In this document: one piece after another, positions 13,339 to 25,600 of the stretch
Position numbering within the stretch: the stretch's first letter is position 1
How the letters are laid out: each line of letters begins with the position of its first letter
NCBI GenBank assembly: GCA_945643635.1
Contig: CALZFC010000009.1
Span: 4,259,501-4,323,500, forward strand
Direction: 5' to 3'
Source: Allodiplogaster sudhausi
Taxonomy: Eukaryota; Nematoda; Chromadorea; Rhabditida; Diplogasteridae
DNA: 64,000 bases
Made by a program: the position numbers and the translations under genes
Notes under the pieces: model-generated
The model's database searches: none
What the model was told of the DNA's origin: nothing
What the model saw: only the letters and a program-made list of their open reading frames with translations

Positions 13339-16300
13339 ATGTCATATCGGGAGCAGAGAAGTTAGTGCTTTTTCTCTCTTGCCTTTTTATTGTAAACATG
13401 GAGACAATCGATTTCGTTTTCTTGGAACTTGGTAGACAACTTGCGGAACTGAACGGTTTCAGAAAAACGACCATTTAATTTCTCACCCGATCAGACCTCT
13501 CCGAGATGGCGCGTACGCTGGGCTATCCACGCATCGTGTCGGTCGAGAACTTCCGCGTCCCCAACTTTAAGCTGGTCGCCGAAATCCTCGAATGGATTGT
13601 GAAGCGGTTGGTGGCAGAGATGTCACAGAGAAACAGCACGGAATGGGCTGGTCTAATTTTTTCTTCCTTTAGCTTCGAGCCAAGCGTGCTGCTCTCCTCG
13701 GACTGCCGCTCGGAGGAGGAGCGCGTGCTCTTCATCAAGACTGCCGTCGTCACTCTGCTCCAGACTGCTCGGCTCAAGCTCAACCCCAAGAAGCTCTATC
13801 AGGCACAGCGATTTCTATTTTTTTAAAGAAATAAAAAAAAATCTCTCTAAAAGAATTGCTGCCGAAAAGATTAGTTAAAAGGAAAAAAAGTAAACAGAAT
13901 AAAAGAATGATTTTCAGGCGGACGCTCATGCCGTGCAGGAGCTCCTTATTCCAATGCGCATCCTTCACGCGGCAACTCGAGATCAGCCGGCAGACGAGCT
14001 GGCTGCCCAATGGAATGCCATGAAGGGCAGGCTAAACTCCAAGGTGATAAGTTCTCCTCCTTTCCTTGCATATAACATTAACTATAATGCTTCACAAGCC
14101 TATCATTTTTAAAGTATGTTAGTTCGAACAGCTGAAATTGCAAATCGTGTGCTTTTTGGTAAATGGACGATCACTTAATTAAAGATGCAAGAGGTTCGCA
14201 TGTGTCAACAACTCTCTACGCAACTCCCTCAAACGGGCGCCGTCGTCAGTGACCTTCTCGGCAAGGACATCTATCTCAGAGTTAGTGAACCTTCCGAGCG
14301 GGGTTGTCAGAACGTCGCGAACAAGTTTTATCAGAATGACATTCGAGAGTGTCTCACCAAAAAAAACAGCAAAACTTCTCCGCATTTAAATGTGACGACA
14401 ATTGAATAGGCAATATTCCTTGAGGTGTGACGAGAAATGTGCAATAATGAAGGATATGTGATTGTTTTAAGCTCAGGTCCAAACTCACTTTGCTTTGTGA
14501 AAGCGATGGTGAGTGTCTGTAGAACGTCACTTCTAAAATGTCTTGCAGAAAGAACGGCACCGCGCTACGATGCGCACGGTCTCGGTGCAGGAAGCGGAAC
14601 GCGCCATCAACCTCGCCATGCAAGCACTCGCCACCGAAACTGACGAAATTGAAGTATCTCACCAAGTAATTTTGAATTATTTTGGATGCAAATAATTTAC
14701 AGAACAAACTAACGAATATCGCGCATGACGAGCAAGTGCTGGATGAGAAGATTGAGAGGCGAAAGCGAGAGTATGAACAGATGCAGAAGCGATACGCCAA
14801 GCTTCAGGTTAGTTATACTCCAAGCAACCACACCCACACCCATATTTCCATCGTTTTCTAGTATTAATTAGAGAGCATGTCAGCATCCTTCGATCAAGGC
14901 CTGCCCTAGGAATTTTTTTTCGAGTTTGTTCACCAAAATTGGTTATAGTATACAATTCGACGTGGCCAACAAAATAGGCAATTTTTCAAACTTGAAAAAA
15001 ATTTTCCGTACGGGACCCGGTGCACCAATGTTTAAATTTTCACTTGTCATAACTCGCTTAAAACACATTATTAGACAACCATCGAGGTATCATTGGATAG
15101 CGTTTTTAAGGTGCTTTAATTTCCATGTTGATGATGTTTCATAAAATTTCATCTTGGCCCAAAAATACGGCCCTGAATATTTTCGAATGCACTTTTTCGC
15201 AAAATTAAGTATTTTATGCTCATTTCTACACAACCGCTCCTAAATAAGCTTAAAGTGCGTAAAATTTGCTACAACATATGTGTCTTTCCAAAAAATTGAA
15301 AGTCCCGGACTATGGTTCCAAAACGCTTGAATATGATCCAGTGTAAACTGTCACACCGTGCAAGCGCATTCTTCGATCCATAACTGTGCTCAATGTCAAT
15401 ATTACAAAATCGTAAGTATATCATCTAAGAGCTCTCACGGAGATCTTCAAATGTTACATACATTATTTTATTGAAAAGTTTCAATTTATATGGGAAGTTT
15501 CGTTATGTACAATTAGAAGGCTTAAAAAACTACTTAAAAAATATGTTCGAAACATACATCATAAGAAAGAGGATAAAATTTGGTATAAGATGAACCCCTT
15601 TCAATGGAATTCCATGCATACGATCTTTTGTTGTAGGAGCGGTTGTGTGGAAATGAGCATAAAATACTTAATTTTGCGAAAAACTGCATTCGAAAATATT
15701 CAGGGCCGTATTTTCGGGCCAAGATGAAATTTTATGAAAAAATCATCATCATGGAAATTAAAGCCCCTTAAAAACGCTATCCAATGATACCTCGATGGTT
15801 GTCTACTAATGTGTTTTAAGCGAGTTATGACAAGTCAAAATTTAAACATTGGTGCACCGGGTCCCGCACGGAAAATTTTTTTCAAGTTTTGAAAAATTGC
15901 CTATTTTGTTGGCCACGTCGAATTGTATAGTGTAACCAATTTTGGTGAGCACACTCGAAAAAAATTCCTAGGGCAGGTCATAATAGGGCCCTGCTCGAGT
16001 CTTATGGACATCCTGTCTTAAATTGCTCTTGCTTTTAGACATTCAGACCGGCCCATCAGGATGAATACGAGAAGTACGAAGCGAAGCTCAAGGAGATGTA
16101 TGATGTCAGTTATGACATACATATCTCTACTGTCTGAGTGGCTGACACTCTGTTTGCTCTAGGACTACGTCATCAAATTCCGATGCTTCGCCTTCCTGAA
16201 GCAGCTGTGCAGTGAGATGGAGCGCGTTGACCAGCAACGGAATGCTGAAGCAGAAAGAAACATGCGTTCGGCTGTGGAGAGGATGAGGAGTGAGCAGAAG

Positions 16301-16936
16301 GAGAAGTCAGCATATTTTCACTCTGGCTAGAGTTTCTTGGTTAACTTCTTTCCACTGTCAGTATCATCGAATTACTGACTTGCTCATTTCTTTAATTTCT
16401 CCAGACTTGCCATCGAAGAGTCGAAGGAGGCTGCCTTGGCGGAGGAGATCGAGAGAAGACGTTAGTAGAAAGATGGATAGTATGATTAAGCTGTTCTTCC
16501 GACAAGCAATAAAAGAGCAGCAATTTAATTAAGTACTGTCACTTCAGCCCGTCGTGTCTTCGGCAACATGGTCGGTGCGGGTCTGTCGGATGACGACGAC
16601 GATGAAGACGACGATGATGACGACCGTCCGCAGATGATGAGCGAGGTCGAAATGAATTAAGGAGAAATAAGAAAGAGATGAAAGAAGACACTCTTGCAGA
16701 GTGCTCTGGACAGCGATCGCAGCGAGAGAGAAGTCGCGAGCGGCGCTCCCCACGGAGTCTCCGCTGAAGCGGCCGCCATTATCTCTGCTGACATGAAGAG
16801 ATCATCGGTTATTGCCAGCAGATTTCATTTTTTTTAATATTATGATTGAGTAGTAGTACAAGTCGATATCTAATGTCAACGTTCACTGCAGGTCGACGAC
16901 GACGATAAGAATGTGAGCAGTGATGACGACTTTTAA
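13339..16936 (+). CDS. dyf-3: Intraflagellar transport protein DYF-3 / CLUAP1 (IFT38)
   Basis: Component of the IFT-B complex needed to build sensory cilia (vertebrate CLUAP1/IFT38, zebrafish qilin). Thirteen exons: 13339-13360, 13495-13606, 13673-13802, 13918-14043, 14185-14280, 14549-14653, 14703-14807, 16039-16104, 16163-16305, 16405-16460, 16548-16645, 16700-16807, 16892-16936. The protein starts [20 protein letters not shown] (CLUAP1: MSFRDLRNFTEM..ALGYPR), has [20 protein letters not shown] of the calponin-homology-like fold, [29 protein letters not shown], long coiled coil from about residue 160 to 320, then the acidic tail typical of the family ([13 protein letters not shown]) ending SSDDDF. 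The start is fixed by similarity. Intron 3 needs a GC donor (CAG|gcacag); intron 7 holds a large inverted repeat. A perfect X-box lies upstream. Frame is open throughout, so the gene looks functional. Confidence 0.95.
14900..15979. mobile_element. Foldback-type element inside dyf-3 intron 7
   Basis: Two arms of about 343 nt (roughly 14900-15242 and 15633-15979) are inverted copies of each other at clearly high identity, separated by about 390 nt of unrelated AT-rich sequence. The ends read CCTGCCCTAGGAATTTTTTT going inward from both sides. No coding capacity is seen, and no convincing target duplication. This is the shape of a foldback or long-TIR non-autonomous DNA transposon. When transcribed in the intron it would form a long hairpin. 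Confidence 0.8.
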
Positions 16937-17142
16937 TTGACCCACTTCATATATTTTTTATTATTATATTAAAGAACGAATAAAACATTCGAGCACTCGC
17001 GCACTTCGAACTCAAATATCTTCCGCGTCATTTGATCTTTGAAAAAAGCGACCAGGAAATCCGTGACAGTTCGCGGGATCACGTTGCACTTGGAGAGGCT
17101 CTTTGTTAAACAATGCTGCTGACAGAAAGACGCGCGAGAGGG

Positions 17143-17150
17143 AATATAAA
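17143..17150 (+). promoter_or_regulatory. Probable TATA box of the cysteine-rich gene
   Basis: AATATAAAAG lies about 75-80 nt upstream of the ATG at 17223, in a short otherwise GC-balanced stretch. Placement fits a TATA box with a 45-50 nt leader. Inferred from motif only. Confidence 0.45.
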
Positions 17151-17222
17151 AGAGAGGCCTAGTGAGGGCCGACCACCATCAGCTGCCGGCATTCGCATTC
17201 CAATCACCTCTCTCTTCTAATC

Positions 17223-17942
17223 ATGCACTTCGCCACCTTCTCCCTGCTCGTCCTCACCGCGACGGCCACCGCGGCCCAGTTGAAGAAAAAGCCGAACAAC
17301 GCGTCGGTCGCACCCAGTTTCGCCAGCAGCATCTCGAATTCAGTTCCTGTGTCTCAAGCCATCCAGAAGTGCCCGACAGGAGCCACTTCGCATGCTGCCA
17401 GAGACAAGCGTTGCTGTGGATGCTGCGGAGGCTGCTGCAACAACTGCTGCTGCAATAACTGTTGCGGAAACGTCAGTACAAAAAGCATCTCCATATTTTT
17501 GCATCTTCTTGCGGACTGATGAATAACAGCTCCAAATAATATGCAATAATGAATGGTATAAAAATTATTAAAATACTCCTTAGTGCTGCAAGCATTGCTG
17601 TTGCTGCAAGAAGTGCTGCTGCTGCTGCTGCAAGAAGTGCTGCTGCTGTCAGGGTTGCTGCGGCAACCGTCACTGCTGTTGCAACAACTGCTGTAATAAC
17701 TGCTGCTGTTGCCCATGCTGCTGGTGAGTAATCTATGCATAAGTACATATGTTTAAATCTTATCTAATAATACAGCTTATTTAATCATTATTGTTTTGTA
17801 TGCACATACATAGTTCGTGTTTATATTCATTCTCTTATTTGAAAATAAATCATCTCCATTCAGCTGCTGCCCGTGCTGCTGCAAGCGCCGCAAGCGCCGC
17901 GATGCCCCCGTCCCTGTCGTCGTCGCTCCGGTCTACGCGTAG
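17223..17942 (+). CDS. Secreted protein with extreme CC-x-x-CC cysteine repeats
   Basis: Three exons (17223-17471, 17584-17723, 17864-17942; sum 468 nt, in phase) give 155 residues. Signal peptide MHFATFSLLVLTATATAA, then a Ser/Lys/Asn-rich linker with one cysteine, then from about residue 72 a block with almost only C, N, K, G: CCGCCGGCCNNCCCNNCC, KHCCCCKKCCCCCCKK and so on, followed by a basic furin-like stretch KRRKRRD and a short valine-rich end PVPVVVAPVYA. I count 47 cysteines, in doublets to sextets spaced by N-N or K-K. The strict codon-level mix of TGC and TGT and consistent splice phases show it is coding rather than a CTG repeat. Could bind metal or be cross-linked into cuticle or egg coat; no family recognised. 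Flanking splice sites are good GT-AG. Confidence 0.85.
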
Positions 17943-18398
17943 GTAGAGTCTACTTCACACTATCAACAAGATACATTTGAATGATTCTATGCAGATATAT
18001 TATTTATATTCGATTTACAGCAATTGTAAACATCTATTAATTTATTGACTATTGCCGCAGTTTCTTGTTCATAAATAAAAGCAATAAAACGAATCTGCAT
18101 GCCATCATCATATGTGACCTTTGAAAATGTGAAATTAAATGGCAAACATGCATGAAAAAGAGGATTACTCATCAAATGTGGTAATTCCATTTGTTAGACG
18201 GCTGGAATAGGAATGGCAATGCAATGACAGAATCTGCGACAATGCGAAGAGCGAAAGTAACCATCTGACGCGTCTCTCTCCTCCTCCACAAAAGACGCTT
18301 TATTTGTGTGTAATGTATGACTGAGCGGTAACATGAATGTGCTTGAGGGTCTCATACATAAACGATTGCCTGAACTGCGAATCCATATGTGTGTCAGC

Positions 18399-19426
<1,028 letters not shown>

Positions 19427-19520
19427 ACCATACACGAATTATGTCTATGAGCACCATTTACTACTCTTTGGTTTATACTTTAACGATTAAAATAAATAAT
19501 CAACACCATTCTCATCGTCA

Positions 19521-19528
19521 GGCGTCAC
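19521..19528. repeat. Target site duplication of the hAT element, left copy
   Basis: GGCGTCAC, identical to 22472-22479. Eight base pairs is the standard hAT duplication length. Confidence 0.92.
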
Positions 19529-19695
19529 CAGAGGTGCAAAGTGGCCGGCCCGGCCCGGCCCGGCCCGCAGGGCCGGCCGGCCCAAAATTCCAGGGCCCGG
19601 GGCCGGGCCGGGCCGGGCCCAAGAAAAGTGTGGCCGGCCCGTAGGCCCGGTTGGGCCCGTTTCCCTCGTTGGTGTGCCAGATGGTGCACTGGTGA

Positions 19696-22050
19696 ATGAA
19701 TTATAATTGTTCTGGTGATTTTATTTACTCTTATTATTTAGGTAAGCAATTTGGAACCGAGACTTACTCCAAAGAGCAGATTCAGCTACTCGCAAATGCG
19801 CATCATGAACGTCTTCTCAAGCGAGAGTACCTCTTCTTTCGAAAGCGGAAGAAAGGAGAAGACGACTCCATCGTGAACATTCACTACTCCTGGCATGGAC
19901 AAGAAGCTAGCGCTTCCGCTACACAGCTTCTGATGTGCACGCGTTGCGTTGTTGTGATGACAGGCGGCGGAAACGTTAGGTATTCTTTTTTTCGAAAACT
20001 GCTTTTGGAGTTGAAGGGAGCAGAGAGAGTGTATATCATTTTCAGTCGGCACCAAGAGAAGTGTTCTGCGAAGAATTCGAAGAAAGCGGAAAGTGCATCT
20101 GGATCGCAGAGGAGAATCGATGGATTCATGGCAAGTGTCAGCGTCCAAGGCACTCTCGAGGAACAACAGCAGCTCTCGACAGTCATGGCGAAGTGGGTGG
20201 CTACGAGCTCGCGGCCATTCTCTATCGCGGAAGATAGCGGCTTGAAGGAACTGATATCAGTCGCACTGCGGATTGGGTTAGGCTCGTTTGAAAATAATTT
20301 GTTCTTCTTCACGTTTTTTGAATGTTTCATCATTCAGTGCCAGACGTCGTAACGTGGACAATTTGGATGTATCGAGCATCATTCCAACTCGGCAGACGGT
20401 GACGAATCGGTTGAACACCCTTCAATCCGATCTTCTTGCGAAATCTGGAGCAGAAGTCGTAAATCATTTGGCAACAGTTGGTGGAGCATTCTCTGCTGAC
20501 TACGGAAAAAGAAAGGACGACTATCTGACTCTTGTCGTACACGTGGTTTACAACTGGTTAGCTTCTTCAATGTATTGCCGTGATATTAAATATCTAATGT
20601 TTATTCACTTTTAGGCGATACTACAGCATTCATGCTGCAATGAGGCGATGTGACGTAGCAAGAAAGGACAACGTGCAAGTCTGGACCGATATCGTGCAGG
20701 CGGGAAAGTCATTCGGCTTGACAGACGCGATTCTTCGTCAGATCTTCAGTGCATCCGATGAAGGCTCCAACATTACGAAAGCGCTTCGTTTAAACAATAA
20801 AAAAAGTGAGGAATATGCATCTTTTTACTATCATTTTCTTCTTTCCTTTTATTCAGATGTTAACTGCATCTGCCATGTGGCCAACAATCTCTGCAAGCGG
20901 ACCTTCAGTCCATACAAGGATCGAAGAGGTCTTCTCTTCGAGAACGACCTCACGGATGAAGATAAGAGTCTGGTACAGCGAGGCAGGCGGCTCCTCAGTG
21001 AATTGAAGCTGGTTGTCAATGGAATCCGGGGCAGTGAAGTCGGCCAGTCACTCCGAAGGCAGCTTCCTCTTGAAGTCGAGACAAGATGGCTCTCCAAGCT
21101 CCGCTCTGCTAAGGCATTTCGTGAGTGTGCAGACGAGCTCTACAAGTACAAGGATCGCGGAAAGTTACGTGAGGTACACTGAGAATATATAGAAATAGCA
21201 TGTAGCAACCTTCATTTTTTTCCAGAACGTCAAACAAGGCCTACGCTACCTCTACGACCACAGCTCAGATTTCGATGATGTCTACAACATTCTCCTTCAG
21301 TTCGAGGAATTTGTACAGTTTTTCCAGGTACGGAAAACATATTTCCAAATTACCGTACCACATTTTCAAATTCTGAACATTATTTAGAGAGATACGGCAG
21401 TGATCTACGAGGTCTGGCCCAGATGGAATGAACTGAAGGAAAGTCTCAGTCAAATTGTCATGACTTCTGATTCCTCGATGCAGACCTCTTTGGTCCGAAG
21501 TGCATACAAATGCATGTTGCGGAAAGAAGACGACGGTGTCATCTCCATGTTCCATAAGATGGCCACATTCCTGCATCCAAAGAGGCGACAATTGCGTCGA
21601 CTCGCTGATGAAGCCGAACGCCGTGAGGTCATCATGATGCTGAAGGAGTTGGTCTGTGAGGTAGAAGGAGGGAACGATGGTGCGTCACAACCGAAGGCTC
21701 CCAAGCTCCCGAGAACGGACTATGACGACCTCGATGATTCTGGCGGCAACGTGGCTACTGAGGTTGATTCTTATCTGAATGCCACCTTCAATTTCCTTGA
21801 TCCTTCTGGAAACCCACATGACAACCCTCTTATCGCATGGAAGGAGCGTGCACCTGACTTCCCCGTTCTGTCCCGAGTAGTACAACAGATCTATTCCATT
21901 CCTGCTTCTACAGCAACTGCAGAACGCTCATTCTCGGACTTGCGAAATCTTGTCCCCGACAAGCGTGAGTCACTCAGTGCTGAGTCTGTTTTCAAGTCCC
22001 TCATCATCCGTTCTCTTATGAAGTTCGAAGCGGCTTTGAATTCCCGTTAA
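19696..22050 (+). CDS. hAT transposase
   Basis: Exons, in phase: about 19696-20280, 20339-20555, 20615-20804, 20856-21174, 21225-21327 and 21388-22050, all GT-AG. Recognisable parts: RPFSIAEDSGLKELISVAL (the family's PFS-h-h-E start of the core), IIPTRQTVTNRL, DDYLTLVVHVVYNW with the first-Asp region, SASDEGSNITKAL (family D-x-GSN, second Asp), CICHVANNLCKR (C-x-x-H-x-h-N-L), RWLSKLRSAKAF, and the carboxy dimerisation region PDFPVLSRVVQQIYSIPAST with ATAERSFSDLRNLVPDKRES (catalytic Glu in AERSFS). Ends FEAALNSR. The amino-terminal BED-type zinc finger is not obvious; the first exon has only a weak C/H set (MCTRC), so the true start may lie elsewhere. No premature stop seen. Confidence 0.9.
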
Positions 22051-22224
22051 TAACATTTCCGTTGAATGCTTTATTTTCTGTTATACGCTCTCTTAAAGTA
22101 ATATTTCCGTTGAATGCTTTATTTTCTGTTATACGCTCTCTTAAAGTAACATTTCCGTTGAATGCTTTATTTTCTGTTATTCGCTCTCTTAAAGAGGCAT
22201 TGCGTTTCAACGTTTTATTTTCAG
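22051..22224. repeat. 48-bp tandem repeat after the hAT transposase stop
   Basis: Three near-identical 48-nt units starting TAACATTTCCGTTGAATGCT at 22051, 22099 and 22147, then a diverged partial unit. Begins directly after the transposase stop codon and lies inside the transposon, so it is probably 3' UTR or a subterminal part of the element. Confidence 0.9.
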
Positions 22225-22658
22225 TATGAAATAAACAATCTAACGACGTGCTAACGATTAAAAGAATGAAGTGTTATATGCATAGACAAATAGCTACAAC
22301 TTTCAATTTTTTTTCGAATTTTTGAAAATCGGGCTCAAACGGGCCCACGGGCCGGGCCGGGCCGGGCCTAAAATTCTAGGGCCCGGAAATCGATCGGGCC
22401 GGGCTGGCCGAGTCCTTGGGCCCGACGGGCCGGGCCGGCCCACAAAATTTTTGGGCCCGTTAGCACCTCTGGGCGTCACAACATACATCACTGAATAACT
22501 ATACAAAATATTGGAGTGAATCAGGTGAATGAGGTGAATATCAGAAATTTCGTTTTATAAAGCACTAAATTTCTCGAAACGATTATGAACATACTGTTAT
22601 GTCGTGGCAGAAACATTTGAACTTCACACGTTCATCTTCGCCGGGAAGTTTTCACGCA

Positions 22659-25600
22659 ATGAACACGGACCTAATAAGTGATATTGTCAGTTTATATTTT
22701 GCATTTTTCGTTTCTCGGAAGTTTGGACTGTAAACAGCGACGACTTTAACAGATATCTGGCTCGGCTTCTCCCGTCGAAGCCTTGAATCGCCTTGTCCCG
22801 CTAACGGCCTCGGACAAGGTGTGTGAATGTTGCTAAGTAACTATGTTTCAAACCTTCATTTTTCGTCGGGGACATTGTGGATGATTGAGGAGCGGCGCGA
22901 GCGCGTCCTTCAGGCGGCACAGCAGCTGGCGGCCGAGTGCGCGGCACGCGATGCCGAGCTCGCGCATCGCAAGAAGGAGCTGCACGAGTCGAGATACAAG
23001 TCAGCAAGATTCTTCTCATTCTCAGTTGCCCTGCATACTTTGCGGCTATCGCGTAACATTACACTAAATATAGAATGTGGTTGTCAAATCTTCCATCATT
23101 CAGATTCGAGAACTTGTCCGAACTCGCTAGTTCCATCTCGCAGCTTCAGGAGACACTCAACGAACACAGACAACAGGTTTGACAGTAACGCATCAGTCGA
23201 CGTATTACTTGTTAACCACTTTCGCTTTCCAGGTGCGTGTCAGCGAAGGCGCTTCGCTTGCCGTCTCCGGCGGCATCCTCGAGTATGACACGGCTAAGAC
23301 ACGAAGCAACAAGCTCATGCAGATTATTAGGGTTTGTGGTCCTCATGCAGTTGTTGAAAGAGTAGTTAATTATTGATAAAGATTATATTAATTTTGCTAG
23401 ATTTGAGGCAAAGATGCAGTACGAACGTGCTCGGGAAGCGCTGCGCGAAGTGGAGCAAGACGACCCTTCCAAGACCCTCTCGTACATTGTCGATCTCCAA
23501 AGCAGTCAGGAGACGCTACAGAAGGTTCATTTTCTAAATCCTGCCATATATGTTTCTTAACTCTTACGCTTTTACCAAAATAGGACATTGCGTTTATTAT
23601 CTATGAGAGTTATTTCAATTATTCGTTGAAGTTTAATCGAAAAGTGCCCCTTGTAGTACTTGCCGACTCCGGCGGTAAACAATGAGCTGGAGGAGTTGAA
23701 GGACGGCTTCCTCGCGTGGCAGTCGACTGCCCTTGTCATTGCCATCCAACAGGCCGACTACACGCGCCTTCTCGACATCCAGAAGATTTATCAGAGTCTT
23801 AACCGACAAGCAGGTGATCATTAATTTTTGCAGCATTTCTCAAGCACATTTTTTCGTTTACCATATTTTGGTTTAAGCTTAATTTTGTCCCAAATTTCTT
23901 CTTTAAGCTTTTCTAATTTTCAGAATTTGTTGGGATCTTCCGGCGCGTCTCTTCGAGCAGACTTAAGGAGGTCGATCTGAGTGGCATCGACAAGATCGAT
24001 GTGCTCTTCAACACGCTCTACAAGGAGATCGAGTACATCCTCGACCACCATCTTAGGTTCTCAAGTTTGTTTACTCGAGAAAATCTAGCTTTCACTGTTC
24101 TGTGTAATTGACTTACTGTATTTTTTGATTCAGCATAATCCGCCGCTTCCACGACGAGACTGAAACGGCCGAGTTGATTAAGGAAGCCGTCTCGGAGGGC
24201 CTCGAGGTCAGGCTCATTTCGATATCATATTATCGATGGTTTATTTACGTTCGCTTACATTCTGCATAAATCAGCTGTTCATTCAGAGCCTGGACATTTC
24301 ATCGAAGCTCGCCGAGATGATTGGCCAATCCGACGATCCAATCGCACTTACTTCCAACATTCGAAAGGTTTGCATCGCGGCAGTTTCTAGCAGATTTCTT
24401 TGTTTTACCATTACTTCGTTCCGTTCAGATTTTCAATGACTGCCGTGAGCGAATCCTTCAGTCTCCAACTTACTCCAAGTTCATGGATGTTGTCTCCATT
24501 CTGAAGGTGCGGATTACTGTAGAAATGAAGCGAGATCATACCGTAAATGTTACTTTTTATTCAGACCAAATCAATTGCCGGGATGGCGGAGCCTTTCAAG
24601 GCATCCTTCTCGAATGTCGTCCTCGCTAAGATTAACACGCTTGAACTAGTTTGTGTACTTCTCTAGTTGAGAATTACGGTAGAGATGAAAATTCGCTCTG
24701 CCTTCGTTCAGCGCGGAGCTTCTCATCGTGTGCACGTGGAGAATCTGAACACGTGCGTCACGGAGACGCTGCAGATGCTCAGCGAAATCGCCAGTCACTC
24801 CTGCCAACTCTTCGGGCCGGAGAATGCGCTCAGCATCTATGGACAGGCAATCGATGTGAGCAATATCACTGTTAAGAAGACAAATGGAAATTGATGTTGC
24901 TTGCATCAAAAAAAAGTTGAAAGAATGTGATTGTTTGGACGCCCCGTTATTTAGTGTGGATTGGAGAATCTCGTAAGCAAGCTCAAGTCATGGCAGTACT
25001 GGCTTGGAAGTGGTGAGCGGTCGCGTGGAGTCGACAACCTCGTGCTGGTTAGTCGGTTACTGTACTCTGGATATTGTACAGTAGTATTATCACTGCCACG
25101 GATATCACCTGCATACGCTGTTTGAATGTCGTAATCTCACTTATTTATGGTTAGGTAGCATCAGCCAGTGGTCATCTGCTCGCTGTATTGGACGATTTCA
25201 AGAGTAGAGTCGATGTCAACGAAGGTTGGTGTTCCTCTAGCTTAGTAGTTTCGTTCCGGACATCTATCTCACTATCAGAGGTGGTCCGTGGCCGAGGCGT
25301 TCCCAAGATAGGCGCGGCCGGTCCCTGGCCCGTTTGGGCCCGTCTTTCCTAATTTCTCAATAGGGTACCTGAGAATGTCATCAGTTCTCACAAACACCAT
25401 GAGATCACATTCGTGAGGGTGGCATACGATTTCAAGTTTGAAAATCGAGTCGAGCCGGCCACGGTTCAAAAGTTTGTTCCATTTAGTAGGACCTCCTCTG
25501 TTTACATTGATTTCATGCCTTCTAACTAGTTGCTCCATTTTCAGACTCTTACAAGCGGAGACTGCGTGAAGTGACTTCCTTCTGCCGCACGGCGTGCTTG

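Larger units (their letters stand above)
19529..22471 (+). mobile_element. Complete hAT-superfamily DNA transposon
   Basis: Bounded by 9-bp terminal inverted repeats CAGAGGTGC (19529-19537) and GCACCTCTG (22463-22471), flanked by a perfect 8-bp target duplication GGCGTCAC at 19521-19528 and 22472-22479. Length 2943 bp. Both subterminal regions (19542-19660 and 22330-22460) are packed with GGCCC/GGGCC and CCGGCC motifs, the kind of repeated subterminal sites hAT transposases bind. It encodes one transposase on the plus strand. Perfect 8-bp duplication and an open transposase frame suggest a recent insertion. Confidence 0.95.

Noticed and set aside
17473..17748. Ala-rich minus-strand and plus-strand frames across the cysteine-rich exons
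   Set aside because: TGC repeats read in other frames give Ala, Leu or Gln; only the Cys frame has a signal peptide and consistent splice phases.
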